A stretch of 64,000 nucleotides of DNA from Pseudomonas fluorescens (GTDB taxonomy: Bacteria; Pseudomonadota; Gammaproteobacteria; Pseudomonadales; Pseudomonadaceae): contig NZ_CP148752.1 of NCBI RefSeq assembly GCF_040448305.1, forward strand, positions 186,001 through 250,000. Direction: 5' to 3'. Position 1 is the first letter of the stretch, and each line of letters opens with the position of its first letter. The position numbers and the translations under genes were made by a program. Positions 52,710 through 61,205 of the stretch are shown one piece after another. A model generated the notes under the pieces. It saw only the letters and a list, made by a program, of their open reading frames with translations. It was not told where the DNA came from and made no database searches.

Positions 52710-54704
52710 TCAACGCACCAGATGCAGGAACTGCATGTGCCGTTCGTACTGGTCGAGGATGTCGTTGATGATCTGTTCCTTGGTGTAGCCGACCAGATCG
52801 TAGTCCTGACTGCCCTCGCTCAAATGCACCTCGGCCCGGTAGTAGCGGCGATTGTTGAGTTGCTTGGAACCCATGCCGCCTCGGGCAAACGACGGCGTGA
52901 AGTAGCCGCGCATCTGCACCTGATAAACGAACGGATGCTGGTCGCCGTGGCCGATTTCCAGGCTGACGCTATCGTTGGCCGGGTCCGGGTGTGTCGCTAC
53001 GTGCAAACCCTTTTCGATGAACACGGCAGACACTTCTTCAATCGCCGGACGCACCGTCGTGTCGAGGAAGCGGTAGACCTCATCCCGTGAAGGGAAGTGC
53101 ACCGCCTGACTCAAACGCTGACGCCAGCCGCCCCGGCGTGACTCGGACACCGGCGCCAGGGAATGCATCTGTGCAATCTGCTTCTGCGATTCCAGATAAA
53201 ACGCCTTGTGCAGACCCCACATCATCAACAGCAAGATCAGCGAGAACGGCAGCGAGGTCAGGACCACCGCCGACTTCAACGCATCGATGCTGCCGGAAAA
53301 CAGCAGCGCACTGGTGACCAATGCGGTCATCGCGCCCCAGAACACTCGCAGCCATTTCGGCCCGTCTTCATCGGGGTTGCCACCCTTGGCGGACAGCGTC
53401 GACAACACCACGGTGCCGGAGTCGGCGGAGGTGACGAAGAACACAAAGCTGATGAACACCGTGACCGCGATGACGGTTTTGCTCCACGGGTAGGTTTCCA
53501 GCAGCAGGTAGAGCGTCATCGATGGATTGTCGATGGCCGACATGCCGAGCGCGCTCATGCCGTGGTTGAGCACTTGATCGATGGCGCTGTTACCGAAGAT
53601 CGACATCCACGCCAGGGTGAAGCCGAGGGGAATCAACAACACGCCGAAGACGAATTCGCGGATGGTCCGGCCACGGGAAATCCGTGCGATGAACAGGCCC
53701 ACGAACGGCGACCATGCAATCCACCAGGCCCAGTAGAACACTGTCCAGCCGCCCAGCCAGTCGCTGGGTTTGTCGTAGGCGTAGAGGTCGAAACTCTTCA
53801 TCGGCAAGGCGCCGAGGTAATCGCCGAGGTTCTGGATCAGGGTGTTGAGCAAGTGCTGCGTGGGGCCGGCGAACAACACGAAGAGCAACAGCGCGCAGGC
53901 CAGCAGCATGTTGATGTCGGACATCACCCGCACGCCCTTGTCGACACCGGATACCGCAACGATGATCGCAGCGCCCATCATCAAGGTGATCAGGCCGACC
54001 TGAATCCATTGGGTGTGGGCGATGCCGAACAGATAGTCCAGGCCCGAGTTGAGGTGCAACACGCCGAAGCCCATATCGGCACCGAGGCCGAACACCGTGG
54101 CGATGATGCCGAAGCCATCCACTGCGTAGCCGATGGGGCCATTGATGCGCTTGCCGATCAGCGGATACAGCGCTGAGCGCAGGGCCAGTGGCAGGTTATG
54201 CCGGTAGGCAAAGTAGGCCAGCGCCATACCGACAAAGGCGAACACGCCCCAGCCATGCAGGCCCCAGTGCAGAAACAGAATCTGCATCGCCTGGCGCGCC
54301 GCATCCGCCGTACCGGCCTCGCCCTGGGGCGGTTGCAGCATGTGGGTCAGCGGCTCGGACACGCAGAAGAAAAACAGGGTGATGCTGATCCCGGCGGCGA
54401 ACAGCATGCCGGCCCAGGACAAATAACTGAATTCGGGTTCGTCGTGGTCGGCACCGAGCTTGATCTTGCCGTAGCCGGACAAGGCGGTGACCACCACGAA
54501 GACCAGATACAGGGTCATCGCCAGCATGTAGTACCAGCCGACCGTGTTGGCCGCCCAGTTTTGCGCCGCCAGCAACCAGGCACCGGCCTGTTCGGGCATG
54601 GCGATGACAACGACACCAAACAACAGGATGAAACTCGCCGAGAACCAGAACACCGGCGGATTCATGCGGATCAGACCGCTTGGAGGGATGGACGATGCAC
54701 TCAT
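52710..54704 (-). CDS. betT: BCCT-family choline transporter
   Basis: A 664-residue protein with 12 predicted helices in the first 510 residues and a long cytoplasmic C-terminal domain (about 150 residues) typical of BetT. The BCCT signature is seen near WTVFYWAWWIAWSPFVGLFI, with the Trp-rich substrate site, and GFGVLHLNSGLDYLFG in an earlier helix. BetT imports choline for glycine-betaine synthesis. The BetI-type operator upstream supports choline specificity. The bet enzymes are not in this window. Confidence 0.93.
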   Translation of the reverse strand: MSASSIPPSGLIRMNPPVFWFSASFILLFGVVVIAMPEQAGAWLLAAQNWAANTVGWYYMLAMTLYLVFVVVTALSGYGKIKLGADHDEPEFSYLSWAGMLFAAGISITLFFFCVSEPLTHMLQPPQGEAGTADAARQAMQILFLHWGLHGWGVFAFVGMALAYFAYRHNLPLALRSALYPLIGKRINGPIGYAVDGFGIIATVFGLGADMGFGVLHLNSGLDYLFGIAHTQWIQVGLITLMMGAAIIVAVSGVDKGVRVMSDINMLLACALLLFVLFAGPTQHLLNTLIQNLGDYLGALPMKSFDLYAYDKPSDWLGGWTVFYWAWWIAWSPFVGLFIARISRGRTIREFVFGVLLIPLGFTLAWMSIFGNSAIDQVLNHGMSALGMSAIDNPSMTLYLLLETYPWSKTVIAVTVFISFVFFVTSADSGTVVLSTLSAKGGNPDEDGPKWLRVFWGAMTALVTSALLFSGSIDALKSAVVLTSLPFSLILLLMMWGLHKAFYLESQKQIAQMHSLAPVSESRRGGWRQRLSQAVHFPSRDEVYRFLDTTVRPAIEEVSAVFIEKGLHVATHPDPANDSVSLEIGHGDQHPFVYQVQMRGYFTPSFARGGMGSKQLNNRRYYRAEVHLSEGSQDYDLVGYTKEQIINDILDQYERHMQFLHLVR

Positions 54705-54795
54705 GTTCGGTGCACCTCGAAGGGGTAAAACGTGGCTGTAGAAATCGGACTCAGCAAAGGCAAGCCTCCTGTTGTGAGCGGGCAGCGAACCGCCG

Positions 54796-54825
54796 GTTTA
54801 ACTTGAATGAACGTTCAAGTTAAAC
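54796..54825. promoter_or_regulatory. BetI-type operator upstream of betT
   Basis: GTTTAACTTGAA and TTCAAGTTAAAC are exact 12-bp inverted repeats around TGAACG. The core TTGAATGAACGTTCAA closely resembles the known BetI target (TTGATTGAACGTTCAATCAA-like). It is about 90 bp before the betT start. BetI releases DNA when choline is present, so betT should be choline-induced. Confidence 0.8.
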
Positions 54826-54933
54826 ATGGATAGGGGGCTAAGGACTAATCGCAGGGCTCGGCGGTACTGGTTGTACGCTAGCTCAAGGGAGGAAATTTGC
54901 TGAAGACCAACAACTCGATTCGGCTTGAAATCC

Positions 54934-55027
54934 AATCGCGAGCAAGCTCGCTCCCACAGTGGATCCGGGTTGAACACAAAAGCTGTGAACGCCAGGAAAC
55001 CCTGTGGGAGCGGGCTTGCCCGCGAAG
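54934..55027. repeat. REPIN upstream of betT / downstream of epsC
   Basis: Arms ATCGCGAGCAAGCTCGCTCC (54935-54954) and TGTGGGAGCGGGCTTGCCCG (55003-55022), about 48 bp apart. Confidence 0.85.
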
Positions 55028-55058
55028 AGGCCAGAACAGTCAGCGAAGATTCAGGAGA

Positions 55059-55985
55059 CTACTTCTGCGCCCCATCATCCAACTGCAAATTCGCCTGGGT
55101 CAGGTTGCTGCCCGCCGGCACGCTGCGGGTCAGCCAGACGTTGCCGCCAATGGTCGAGCCCTGGCCGATGGTGATCCGCCCCAGAATCGTCGCCCCGGCA
55201 TAAATCACCACGTCATCCTCGACAATCGGATGCCGAGGCTGGCCTTTCTGCAACTGACCGTCTTCGTCCGCCGGGAAGCGCTTGGCGCCCAAGGTCACCG
55301 CCTGATAAATCCGTACACGCTCGCCGATGATTGCCGTCTCGCCAATCACCACACCCGTCCCGTGGTCGATGAAGAAACTGCGGCCGATCTGCGCGCCAGG
55401 GTGAATGTCGATGCCGGTGGCCGAGTGAGCGATTTCCGCGCTGATCCGCGCCAGCAGCGGCAACCCGGCGCGATACAAATGGTGGGCCAGACGATGGTGA
55501 ATCACCGCCAGAATCCCCGGATAGCACAACAACACTTCATCGACACTGCGCGCCGCCGGGTCACCGTGATAGGCGGCCAATACGTCAGTGTCCAGCAGGC
55601 TGCGCAACCCAGGCAAAGCGAGGGCGAAATCCTGAATGATCTGGATGGTTTTGGCTTCGACTTCAGTCTCGGCCTGGGCACTGTGGCGCGCGGCGTAGCG
55701 CAATTCGAGTCGCGCCTGGGCCAGCAGAGCATTCAACGCCACATCCAGGGTGTGGCCGACGTAAAAGTCTTCGCTCTCTTCGCGCAGGTCAACCGGCCCC
55801 AGGCGCATCGGGAACAACGCACCGCACAGGGCTTCGAGAATGTCCGCCATGGCTGCGCGGGACGGCAATTCGCGACCGCCCTGCTCGCCGGTGGCCCGGC
55901 CGTTTTGTGCACGCCACTGTTCACGTGCCGTGCGCAGCTGGCTGACGATGGTCTGCAATTGCCAATGGCTGGAACGCTCACTCAC
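55059..55985 (-). CDS. epsC: Serine O-acetyltransferase (EpsC type)
   Basis: A 308-residue enzyme that forms O-acetylserine from serine and acetyl-CoA, the acceptor for sulfide in cysteine synthesis. A helical N-terminal part (about 1-170) is followed by the left-handed beta-helix, with ATGIDIHPGAQIGRSFFIDH and GTGVVIGETAIIGERVRIYQ. The start is GTG 55985 with GAGGAG eight bases upstream. It is divergent from D-cysteine desulfhydrase across about 190 bp, so the two may share control. Confidence 0.92.
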   Translation of the reverse strand: MSERSSHWQLQTIVSQLRTAREQWRAQNGRATGEQGGRELPSRAAMADILEALCGALFPMRLGPVDLREESEDFYVGHTLDVALNALLAQARLELRYAARHSAQAETEVEAKTIQIIQDFALALPGLRSLLDTDVLAAYHGDPAARSVDEVLLCYPGILAVIHHRLAHHLYRAGLPLLARISAEIAHSATGIDIHPGAQIGRSFFIDHGTGVVIGETAIIGERVRIYQAVTLGAKRFPADEDGQLQKGQPRHPIVEDDVVIYAGATILGRITIGQGSTIGGNVWLTRSVPAGSNLTQANLQLDDGAQK

Positions 55986-56175
55986 GGTAAAAACTCCTCA
56001 CGGGCGGCCGGACTGTCTGGCCGCACTGACCGCGATTACTTTACGGCAAGGGCCGCGAGGCAAATTAAGAACCAATAGTGCTGTGCTCAGTTCGATTGGC
56101 TATAAGCGATTGGCGGTTGCCCCAACTTTTTGGCGTGCCTATAGTCCTGAGATCTTCAACCGCCAGTACGGACTC

Positions 56176-57168
56176 ATGATCAAACAACAGCTCGCCCGCT
56201 TTAACCGCCTCGACCTGCTCGGTCAGCCCACCGCCCTGGAAAAACTCGAACGCCTGTCAACCTGGCTGGGCCGCGACCTGTACGTCAAGCGCGATGACCT
56301 GACGCCGCTGGCGATGGGCGGCAACAAGCTGCGCAAACTCGAATACCTGGCCGCCGATGCCTTGGCCCAGGGTGCCGACACCTTGATCACGGCGGGCGCG
56401 CTGCAATCGAACCACGTGCGCCAGACAGCCGCCATTGCCGCAAAGTTGGGGCTGGGCTGCGTAGCCCTCCTGGAAAATCCTCTCGGCACTGGCGACAGCA
56501 ATTACACCGGCAACGGCAACCGCCTGCTGCTCGACCTGTTCGATGCCAAGGTCGAATTGGTGGAAAACCTCGACAACGCCGACGAGCAACTGCAAGCCCT
56601 GGCCAACCGACTGCGCAGCAACGGCAAGAAGCCGTACCTGGTGCCGATCGGTGGTTCCAATGCACTGGGTGCCCTGGGCTACGTGCGCGCCGGGCTGGAA
56701 CTGGCCGAGCAGATCAAGGACACCGGCCTGAAGTTCGCCGCCGTGGTCCTGGCCTCGGGCAGTGCCGGCACCCACAGCGGCCTGGCACTGGCCTTGAGTG
56801 AAGCGCTGCCGGATCTGCCAGTGATCGGCGTGACGGTTTCACGCAGCGATGAAGATCAGCGGCCAAAGGTTCAAGGCCTCGCCGAACGCACGGCCGAGTT
56901 GCTGGGCGTGAATCTGCCGGAGGCTTTCAAGGTCGAGTTGTGGGATGAATATTTCGCCCCGCGTTATGGCGAGCCGAATGCCGGGACACTGGCGGCGGTG
57001 AAGCTGCTGGCGAGCCAGGAAGGCTTGCTGCTGGACCCGGTCTACACTGGCAAGGCCATGGCGGGCTTGCTGGACGGGATCGGGCGTCAGCGTTTCGACA
57101 ACGGTCCGATTATCTTCCTGCACACCGGCGGGGCACCGGCGTTGTTTGCCTATAAAGATTTTCTGTAG
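56176..57168 (+). CDS. dcyD: D-cysteine desulfhydrase
   Basis: A 330-residue PLP enzyme that breaks D-cysteine to pyruvate, sulfide and ammonia. The PLP Lys is in AMGGNKLRKLEYL, with the ITAGALQSNHVRQTAAIAAK segment and ASGSAGTHSGLAL phosphate loop of the DcyD/ACC-deaminase group. ATG 56176 (MIKQQLARFNRLDLLGQPTA) is the natural start; the frame open to 55840 runs antisense to epsC. It comes just before the cystine transporter genes, the same neighbourhood as in enteric bacteria. Confidence 0.94.
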   Translation: MIKQQLARFNRLDLLGQPTALEKLERLSTWLGRDLYVKRDDLTPLAMGGNKLRKLEYLAADALAQGADTLITAGALQSNHVRQTAAIAAKLGLGCVALLENPLGTGDSNYTGNGNRLLLDLFDAKVELVENLDNADEQLQALANRLRSNGKKPYLVPIGGSNALGALGYVRAGLELAEQIKDTGLKFAAVVLASGSAGTHSGLALALSEALPDLPVIGVTVSRSDEDQRPKVQGLAERTAELLGVNLPEAFKVELWDEYFAPRYGEPNAGTLAAVKLLASQEGLLLDPVYTGKAMAGLLDGIGRQRFDNGPIIFLHTGGAPALFAYKDFL

Positions 57169-57182
57169 GCGATACAGAAGAT

Positions 57183-57260
57183 CAAAAGATCGCAGCCTGC
57201 GGCAGCTCCTACAGGTGCATGCCGATCCCTGTAGGAGCTGCCGCAGGCTGCGATCTTTTC
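57183..57260. repeat. Long inverted repeat after dcyD (third REPIN family, AGGAGCTGCCGCAGGC)
   Basis: Left arm 57183-57213 (AAAAGATCGCAGCCTGCGGC, then AGCTCCTACAGG) and right arm 57228-57260 are almost exact reverse complements, about 31 bases long. They belong to a family unlike the other REPs here. The hairpin ends in a T-run (CTTTTC) and can also serve as the dcyD terminator. Confidence 0.85.
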
Positions 57261-57272
57261 CTATGAAGCACA

Positions 57273-57290
57273 TATTCAATTAACGAATAA
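57273..57290. promoter_or_regulatory. Candidate sulfur-regulon operator upstream of tcyA
   Basis: TATTCAATTAACGAATAA shares TTAACGAATA with the site at 7682 and CAACGAA with that at 1218. It lies in AT-rich DNA 175 bp before tcyA. Confidence 0.5.
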
Positions 57291-57463
57291 CAAATAGTAT
57301 ATTTATTATTTTCCTATCTAACGGCATCATCTTATAGTCACGCCGCAGGCGAATTTGCAACGAGACGCATAAGCTGCTTTAGGGCAGGATATCGCAGTCG
57401 TCAAAATCCCGAATTTGCCAACTTTCCTAAAGCGTCTTCCATAAGAAAACACAGGGGCTTGTC

Positions 57464-58264
57464 ATGAATTTTTCCGCACTACGTCGCAATCTGCTGATGG
57501 GTTCGCTGAGCCTGGCACTGAGCGCCGGCCTGATTGGCCAGGCGGTTGCCGGTGAGCAACTGCAACAAATCAAGGACAAAGGCGTGATCAACGTCGGCCT
57601 GGAAGGCACCTACCCACCGTTCAGCTTCGTCGACGCCGACGGCAAACTGACCGGCTTCGAAGTCGAGTTCTCCGAAGCCCTGGCCAAAGAGCTGGGCGTG
57701 AAGGTCAAACTGCAACCGACCAAATGGGACGGCATCCTCGCGGCCCTGGAATCCAAGCGCCTGGACGCAGTGATCAACCAGGTGACGATCTCCGAAGAGC
57801 GCAAGAAGAAGTATGACTTCTCCGAGCCGTACACCGTTTCCGGGATTCAGGCGCTGGTGCTGACGAAGAAGGCTGCCGAGCTGAACATCAAGTCCGCCGC
57901 CGACCTGTCCGGCAAGAAAGTCGGCGTAGGCCTGGGCACCAACTACGAAGAGTGGGTGAAAGCCAATGTGCCGACCGCTGACATCCGCACCTACGAAGAT
58001 GATCCGACCAAGTTCCAGGACCTGCGTGTCGGCCGTATCGACGCCATCCTGATCGACCGCCTCGCAGCGCTGGAATACGCCAAGAAAGCCAAGGACACCA
58101 CCGCCGCCGGTGATGCGTTCTCCCGTCAGGAAGCCGGCATTGCCCTGCGCAAAGGCGAGCCTGAACTGCTGGCCGCGGTGAACAAGGCAATCGATAAGCT
58201 ACGCGCCGATGGCACCCTGAAAAAGCTCTCGGAAAAATACTTCAACGCTGACGTCACTCAATAA
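57464..58264 (+). CDS. tcyA: Cystine ABC transporter, periplasmic binding protein
   Basis: A 266-residue exported protein (signal peptide NLLMGSLSLALSAGLIGQAV). It has the SBP family 3 features GVINVGLEGTYPPFSFVDAD, GKLTGFEVEFSEALAKELG and NQVTISEERKKKYDFSEPYT. It is the FliY/TcyA-type cystine receptor. First of three genes; the permease start overlaps its stop (TAATG). Confidence 0.93.
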   Translation: MNFSALRRNLLMGSLSLALSAGLIGQAVAGEQLQQIKDKGVINVGLEGTYPPFSFVDADGKLTGFEVEFSEALAKELGVKVKLQPTKWDGILAALESKRLDAVINQVTISEERKKKYDFSEPYTVSGIQALVLTKKAAELNIKSAADLSGKKVGVGLGTNYEEWVKANVPTADIRTYEDDPTKFQDLRVGRIDAILIDRLAALEYAKKAKDTTAAGDAFSRQEAGIALRKGEPELLAAVNKAIDKLRADGTLKKLSEKYFNADVTQ

Positions 58265-58929
58265 TGGGAGAAGCTTTCCAACTCGCACTGGACTCCGCGC
58301 CCTTTCTGCTCAAGGGCGCGTATTACACGGTCATCCTCAGCCTGGGCGGGATGTTCTTCGGCCTGGTGATGGGCTTCGGCCTGGCGCTGATGCGCCTGTC
58401 GCGCTTCAAACTGGTGAGCTGGATCGCCCGCATCTACGTGTCGTTCTTTCGCGGCACGCCGTTGCTGGTGCAACTGTTCGTGATCTATTACGGCTTGCCG
58501 CAATTGGGTCTGGAACTGGATCCGCTACCAGCGGCCCTGATCGGCTTCTCGCTGAACATGGCCGCCTACGCCTGTGAAATCCTGCGTGCCGCGATCAGCT
58601 CCATCGAGCGCGGCCAGTGGGAAGCGGCTGCCAGTATCGGCATGACCCGCGCGCAGACCCTGCGCCGGGCAATCCTGCCGCAGGCGATGCGCACCGCATT
58701 GCCGCCGCTGGGCAACAGCTTCATTTCGCTGGTCAAGGACACTGCTCTGGCCGCCACCATCCAGGTGCCGGAGCTGTTCCGTCAGGCACAGTTGATCACC
58801 GCCCGCACCTTCGAAATCTTCACCATGTATCTTGCCGCCGCACTGATCTACTGGGTCCTGGCCACGGTGCTTTCGCACCTGCAGAACCAGTTGGAAGCGC
58901 GGGTCAATCGGCACGACCAGGAGTCCTGA
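58264..58929 (+). CDS. tcyL: Cystine ABC transporter, permease
   Basis: A 221-residue His/Glu/Gln/Arg-opine-type amino-acid permease with five predicted helices. The first is YYTVILSLGGMFFGLVMGFG; the EAA loop is EAAASIGMTRAQTLRRAILP. Length and position match YecS/TcyL. One-base overlap with tcyA; tcyN follows 4 bp later. Confidence 0.93.
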   Translation: MGEAFQLALDSAPFLLKGAYYTVILSLGGMFFGLVMGFGLALMRLSRFKLVSWIARIYVSFFRGTPLLVQLFVIYYGLPQLGLELDPLPAALIGFSLNMAAYACEILRAAISSIERGQWEAAASIGMTRAQTLRRAILPQAMRTALPPLGNSFISLVKDTALAATIQVPELFRQAQLITARTFEIFTMYLAAALIYWVLATVLSHLQNQLEARVNRHDQES

Positions 58930-58933
58930 CCCA

Positions 58934-59689
58934 ATGATTGTCGTGGAAAAACTGACAAAGCAGTTCAAGGGTCAAGTCGTGCTCAACGGCATCGATCTTG
59001 AGGTCAAGGAAGGCGAGGTGGTCGCGATCATCGGCCCTAGTGGTTCGGGCAAGACCACCTTCCTGCGCTGCCTGAATTTTCTGGAAGAACCCACCAGCGG
59101 CCGGATCAAGGTCGGCGATATCGAGGTCGATACCAGCCGTCCCCTGAACCAGCAGCAGAGCCTGGTGCGGCGTTTGCGCCAGCACGTAGGTTTCGTGTTC
59201 CAGAACTTCAACCTGTTCCCCCATCGCACCGCTCTGGAAAACGTCATCGAAGGCCCGATCATCGTGAAGAAGATCGCGCACGCCGATGCCGTTGCCCTGG
59301 GTAAAAAGCTCCTGGCCAAGGTCGGTCTGGCGGGTAAGGAGGACGCTTACCCGCGTCGCCTCTCCGGTGGTCAGCAACAGCGCGTGGCGATTGCCCGGGC
59401 GCTGGCGATGGAGCCGGAAGTGATCCTGTTCGATGAGCCGACCTCGGCCCTCGACCCGGAGCTGGTGGGCGAGGTATTGGCGACCATCCGCGGCCTGGCC
59501 GAAGAGAAGCGCACCATGGTGATCGTCACCCACGAAATGGGCTTTGCCCGGGACGTGGCCAACCGTGTGGTGTTTTTCGACAAGGGCGTGATCGTCGAGC
59601 AAGGCGAAGCAAAGGCGTTGTTTGCCAACCCGAAAGAAGAACGGACGAAACAGTTCCTGAGCAAGTTCCTGAATAACGCTCACAACTAA
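58934..59689 (+). CDS. tcyN: Cystine ABC transporter, ATPase
   Basis: A 251-residue ABC ATPase with Walker A GPSGSGKTT, Q-loop VFQNFNLFPHRT, signature LSGGQQQRVAIARAL, Walker B VILFDEPTSALDPE and the H-loop VTHEMGFA. It completes the tcyA-tcyL-tcyN importer. Confidence 0.94.
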   Translation: MIVVEKLTKQFKGQVVLNGIDLEVKEGEVVAIIGPSGSGKTTFLRCLNFLEEPTSGRIKVGDIEVDTSRPLNQQQSLVRRLRQHVGFVFQNFNLFPHRTALENVIEGPIIVKKIAHADAVALGKKLLAKVGLAGKEDAYPRRLSGGQQQRVAIARALAMEPEVILFDEPTSALDPELVGEVLATIRGLAEEKRTMVIVTHEMGFARDVANRVVFFDKGVIVEQGEAKALFANPKEERTKQFLSKFLNNAHN

Positions 59690-60172
59690 TAACCCTGCGC
59701 AACAACGGTGTAATCTTCCACGGATGGAAGTTACCCCCTCGAAATACGCGTCATCAATATCAAACTAAACCTATCTATTCGAGACGCATATCTTGTGTGC
59801 GCACGCCGCACATACATATGCATCGCCACAATTAAACAGTGCCAACCCAACCAGATCACCCATCGCAAGACAGTGCTTGCGACTTGCACAAACCCTCCCG
59901 TATTTCCCCGATTTCAGTAGATAAATTCGACGCTACGGCGTGGTTTACTTACTTGGGAGCGTAGGAACTTTCTGAATAGCACCACACACCACCCACAACT
60001 AACAAATCTTATTGACACCTGATCTTCCTGGCTCTTATCTAGCCTCCAGCCAGCGACACTCATCACGCTTGAATCATTATTTAAACTCAAAGTAATGAAT
60101 GGTTTTTCTGTTCAATTATTGGTTTTTGATATTCCAGAAACGGACTTCGTTGCAAGACTTCAAGGAGACTTC
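59690..60172. other. Intergenic region with no recognised gene
   Basis: 483 bp, unusually AT-rich and low in G on the plus strand. It contains ATTCGAGACGCATA (59778-59791), which resembles CAACGAGACGCATA in the tcyA leader (57358-57371). No credible ORF or terminator was found; an in-frame ATG at 60095 extends the next gene but lacks a ribosome-binding site. Confidence 0.4.
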
Positions 60173-60937
60173 ATGAACAGCACCTCGAACAAATCCGGGC
60201 TTGTGGCCCCGACCCTGGCGCAATCCAACAAGACCGGCATCAACGTCACTTGCGCGGCGCGCCTGCTGATCGAGGTAGCGCCCTACCCCGCCATGGACGA
60301 AGGCGACCTGATCGAACTGTTCTGGGACAACTGCTACGTGGCCTCCCGCGTGCTGACGGCCAGCGATGTCGGCCTACCGGTGCAGCTGCGGGTGCCTGAA
60401 AGTTTTGTCACCAACGGTACTTCGCACATTCACTACCGGATCATGCAAGTTGGTCGAGACCCGGTGGTTTCGGCCAGCCGAAACGTGCAGATCAAACTCG
60501 ACTGTCCAGGCGGCCAACCCTCCGCGCTGTGCGGCGATGAAAACCAGTGCCTGGCACCGGTGAGCATTCCCGAGGCGATCCGCCGTCAGGGGGTCAATCC
60601 GAGCCAGGTCAAACGCGGTGTTCCCTTGACCATCGAGCCGTACCTGAACATGGCCGTCGACGATGAAATCACCCTGCGCTGGGGCGATGTGCGCATGGAT
60701 CTGCCACGGCTCAAGTCCGCCGATGTGGGTCAGCCGGTTCAGGTCTGGATACCGCCGGCCATCATCCTCGAAGCCGGCGAAGACCTGCGGCTGGAAGTGA
60801 CTTACTGCATCCTCGACCGGGTGGGTAATAACTCCCGCTGGGCGCCAGCACGTACGCTGAAGATTGGTTGTGCCAATCCCTATCTGAAAGTCCCGAAGAA
60901 ACAGCCCCTCAAGGCTGCTGAACCCCGCGAAAAATGA
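60173..60937 (+). CDS. Protein with two Ig-like repeats of unknown function
   Basis: A 254-residue protein; AAGGAGA before ATG 60173 sets the start. Two repeats of about 90 residues carry the same pattern: AARLLIEVAPYPAMDEGDLI followed by LTASDVGLPVQLRVPES, and PLTIEPYLNMAVDDEITLRW followed by LKSADVGQPVQVWIPP. Both go on with a strand like VTYCILDRVGNNSRW or IHYRIMQVGRDPV. Such beta-sandwich units recur in large pseudomonad surface proteins. There is no signal peptide. Cys residues cluster between the repeats (LDC, LCGDENQC). Confidence 0.75.
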   Translation: MNSTSNKSGLVAPTLAQSNKTGINVTCAARLLIEVAPYPAMDEGDLIELFWDNCYVASRVLTASDVGLPVQLRVPESFVTNGTSHIHYRIMQVGRDPVVSASRNVQIKLDCPGGQPSALCGDENQCLAPVSIPEAIRRQGVNPSQVKRGVPLTIEPYLNMAVDDEITLRWGDVRMDLPRLKSADVGQPVQVWIPPAIILEAGEDLRLEVTYCILDRVGNNSRWAPARTLKIGCANPYLKVPKKQPLKAAEPREK

Positions 60938-60943
60938 TCACAC

Positions 60944-60981
60944 CCCCTGTGGCGAGGGGGCTTGCTCCCTCGCCACAGGGG
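60944..60981. repeat. Single REP-like hairpin (GTGGCGAGGG family)
   Basis: CCCCTGTGGCGAGGG and CCCTCGCCACAGGGG are exact inverted repeats around GGCTTGCT. It follows the stop of the Ig-like protein gene by 6 bp and may terminate it. Confidence 0.85.
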
Positions 60982-61015
60982 TCGGTGCACACCAGCGGAA
61001 TCATCCTTCTATGCA

Positions 61016-61038
61016 TATTCCTAAAAGTTAGTTCATAA
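61016..61038. promoter_or_regulatory. AT-rich candidate promoter/operator of the sfn operon
   Basis: TATTCCTAAAAGTTAGTTCA, then TAA, has the TATTCC start of the other sulfur boxes but lacks the AACGAA part. It is followed by AAAATATTTATAC (61037-61049), a possible -10 region. Weak on its own. Confidence 0.3.
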
Positions 61039-61136
61039 AATATTTATACACGTTTAGGGTATATGCACCGGACCACCGGACATCCTTGTTTTCATGCGCG
61101 GCCACAAGCGGCGCTTCCATAAGATGTGAGGTAGGT

Positions 61137-61205
61137 ATGGTCCGGAACACAATCACCCCAGTGCAGATCGCCAGGGCATTGCGTGCAGCCAAGGAGCGGC
61201 ACTGA
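61137..61205 (+). CDS. 22-residue leader peptide coupled to sfnB
   Basis: ATG 61137 has GAGGT eight bases upstream. The frame encodes a basic peptide (MVRNTITPVQIARALRAAKE, then RH) and its TGA overlaps the ATG of the following gene (TGATG). The AAGGAG inside it serves as ribosome-binding site for sfnB. It may exist only to couple translation, or may act as a regulatory leader. No Cys or Met run suggests attenuation. Confidence 0.5.
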   Translation: MVRNTITPVQIARALRAAKERH

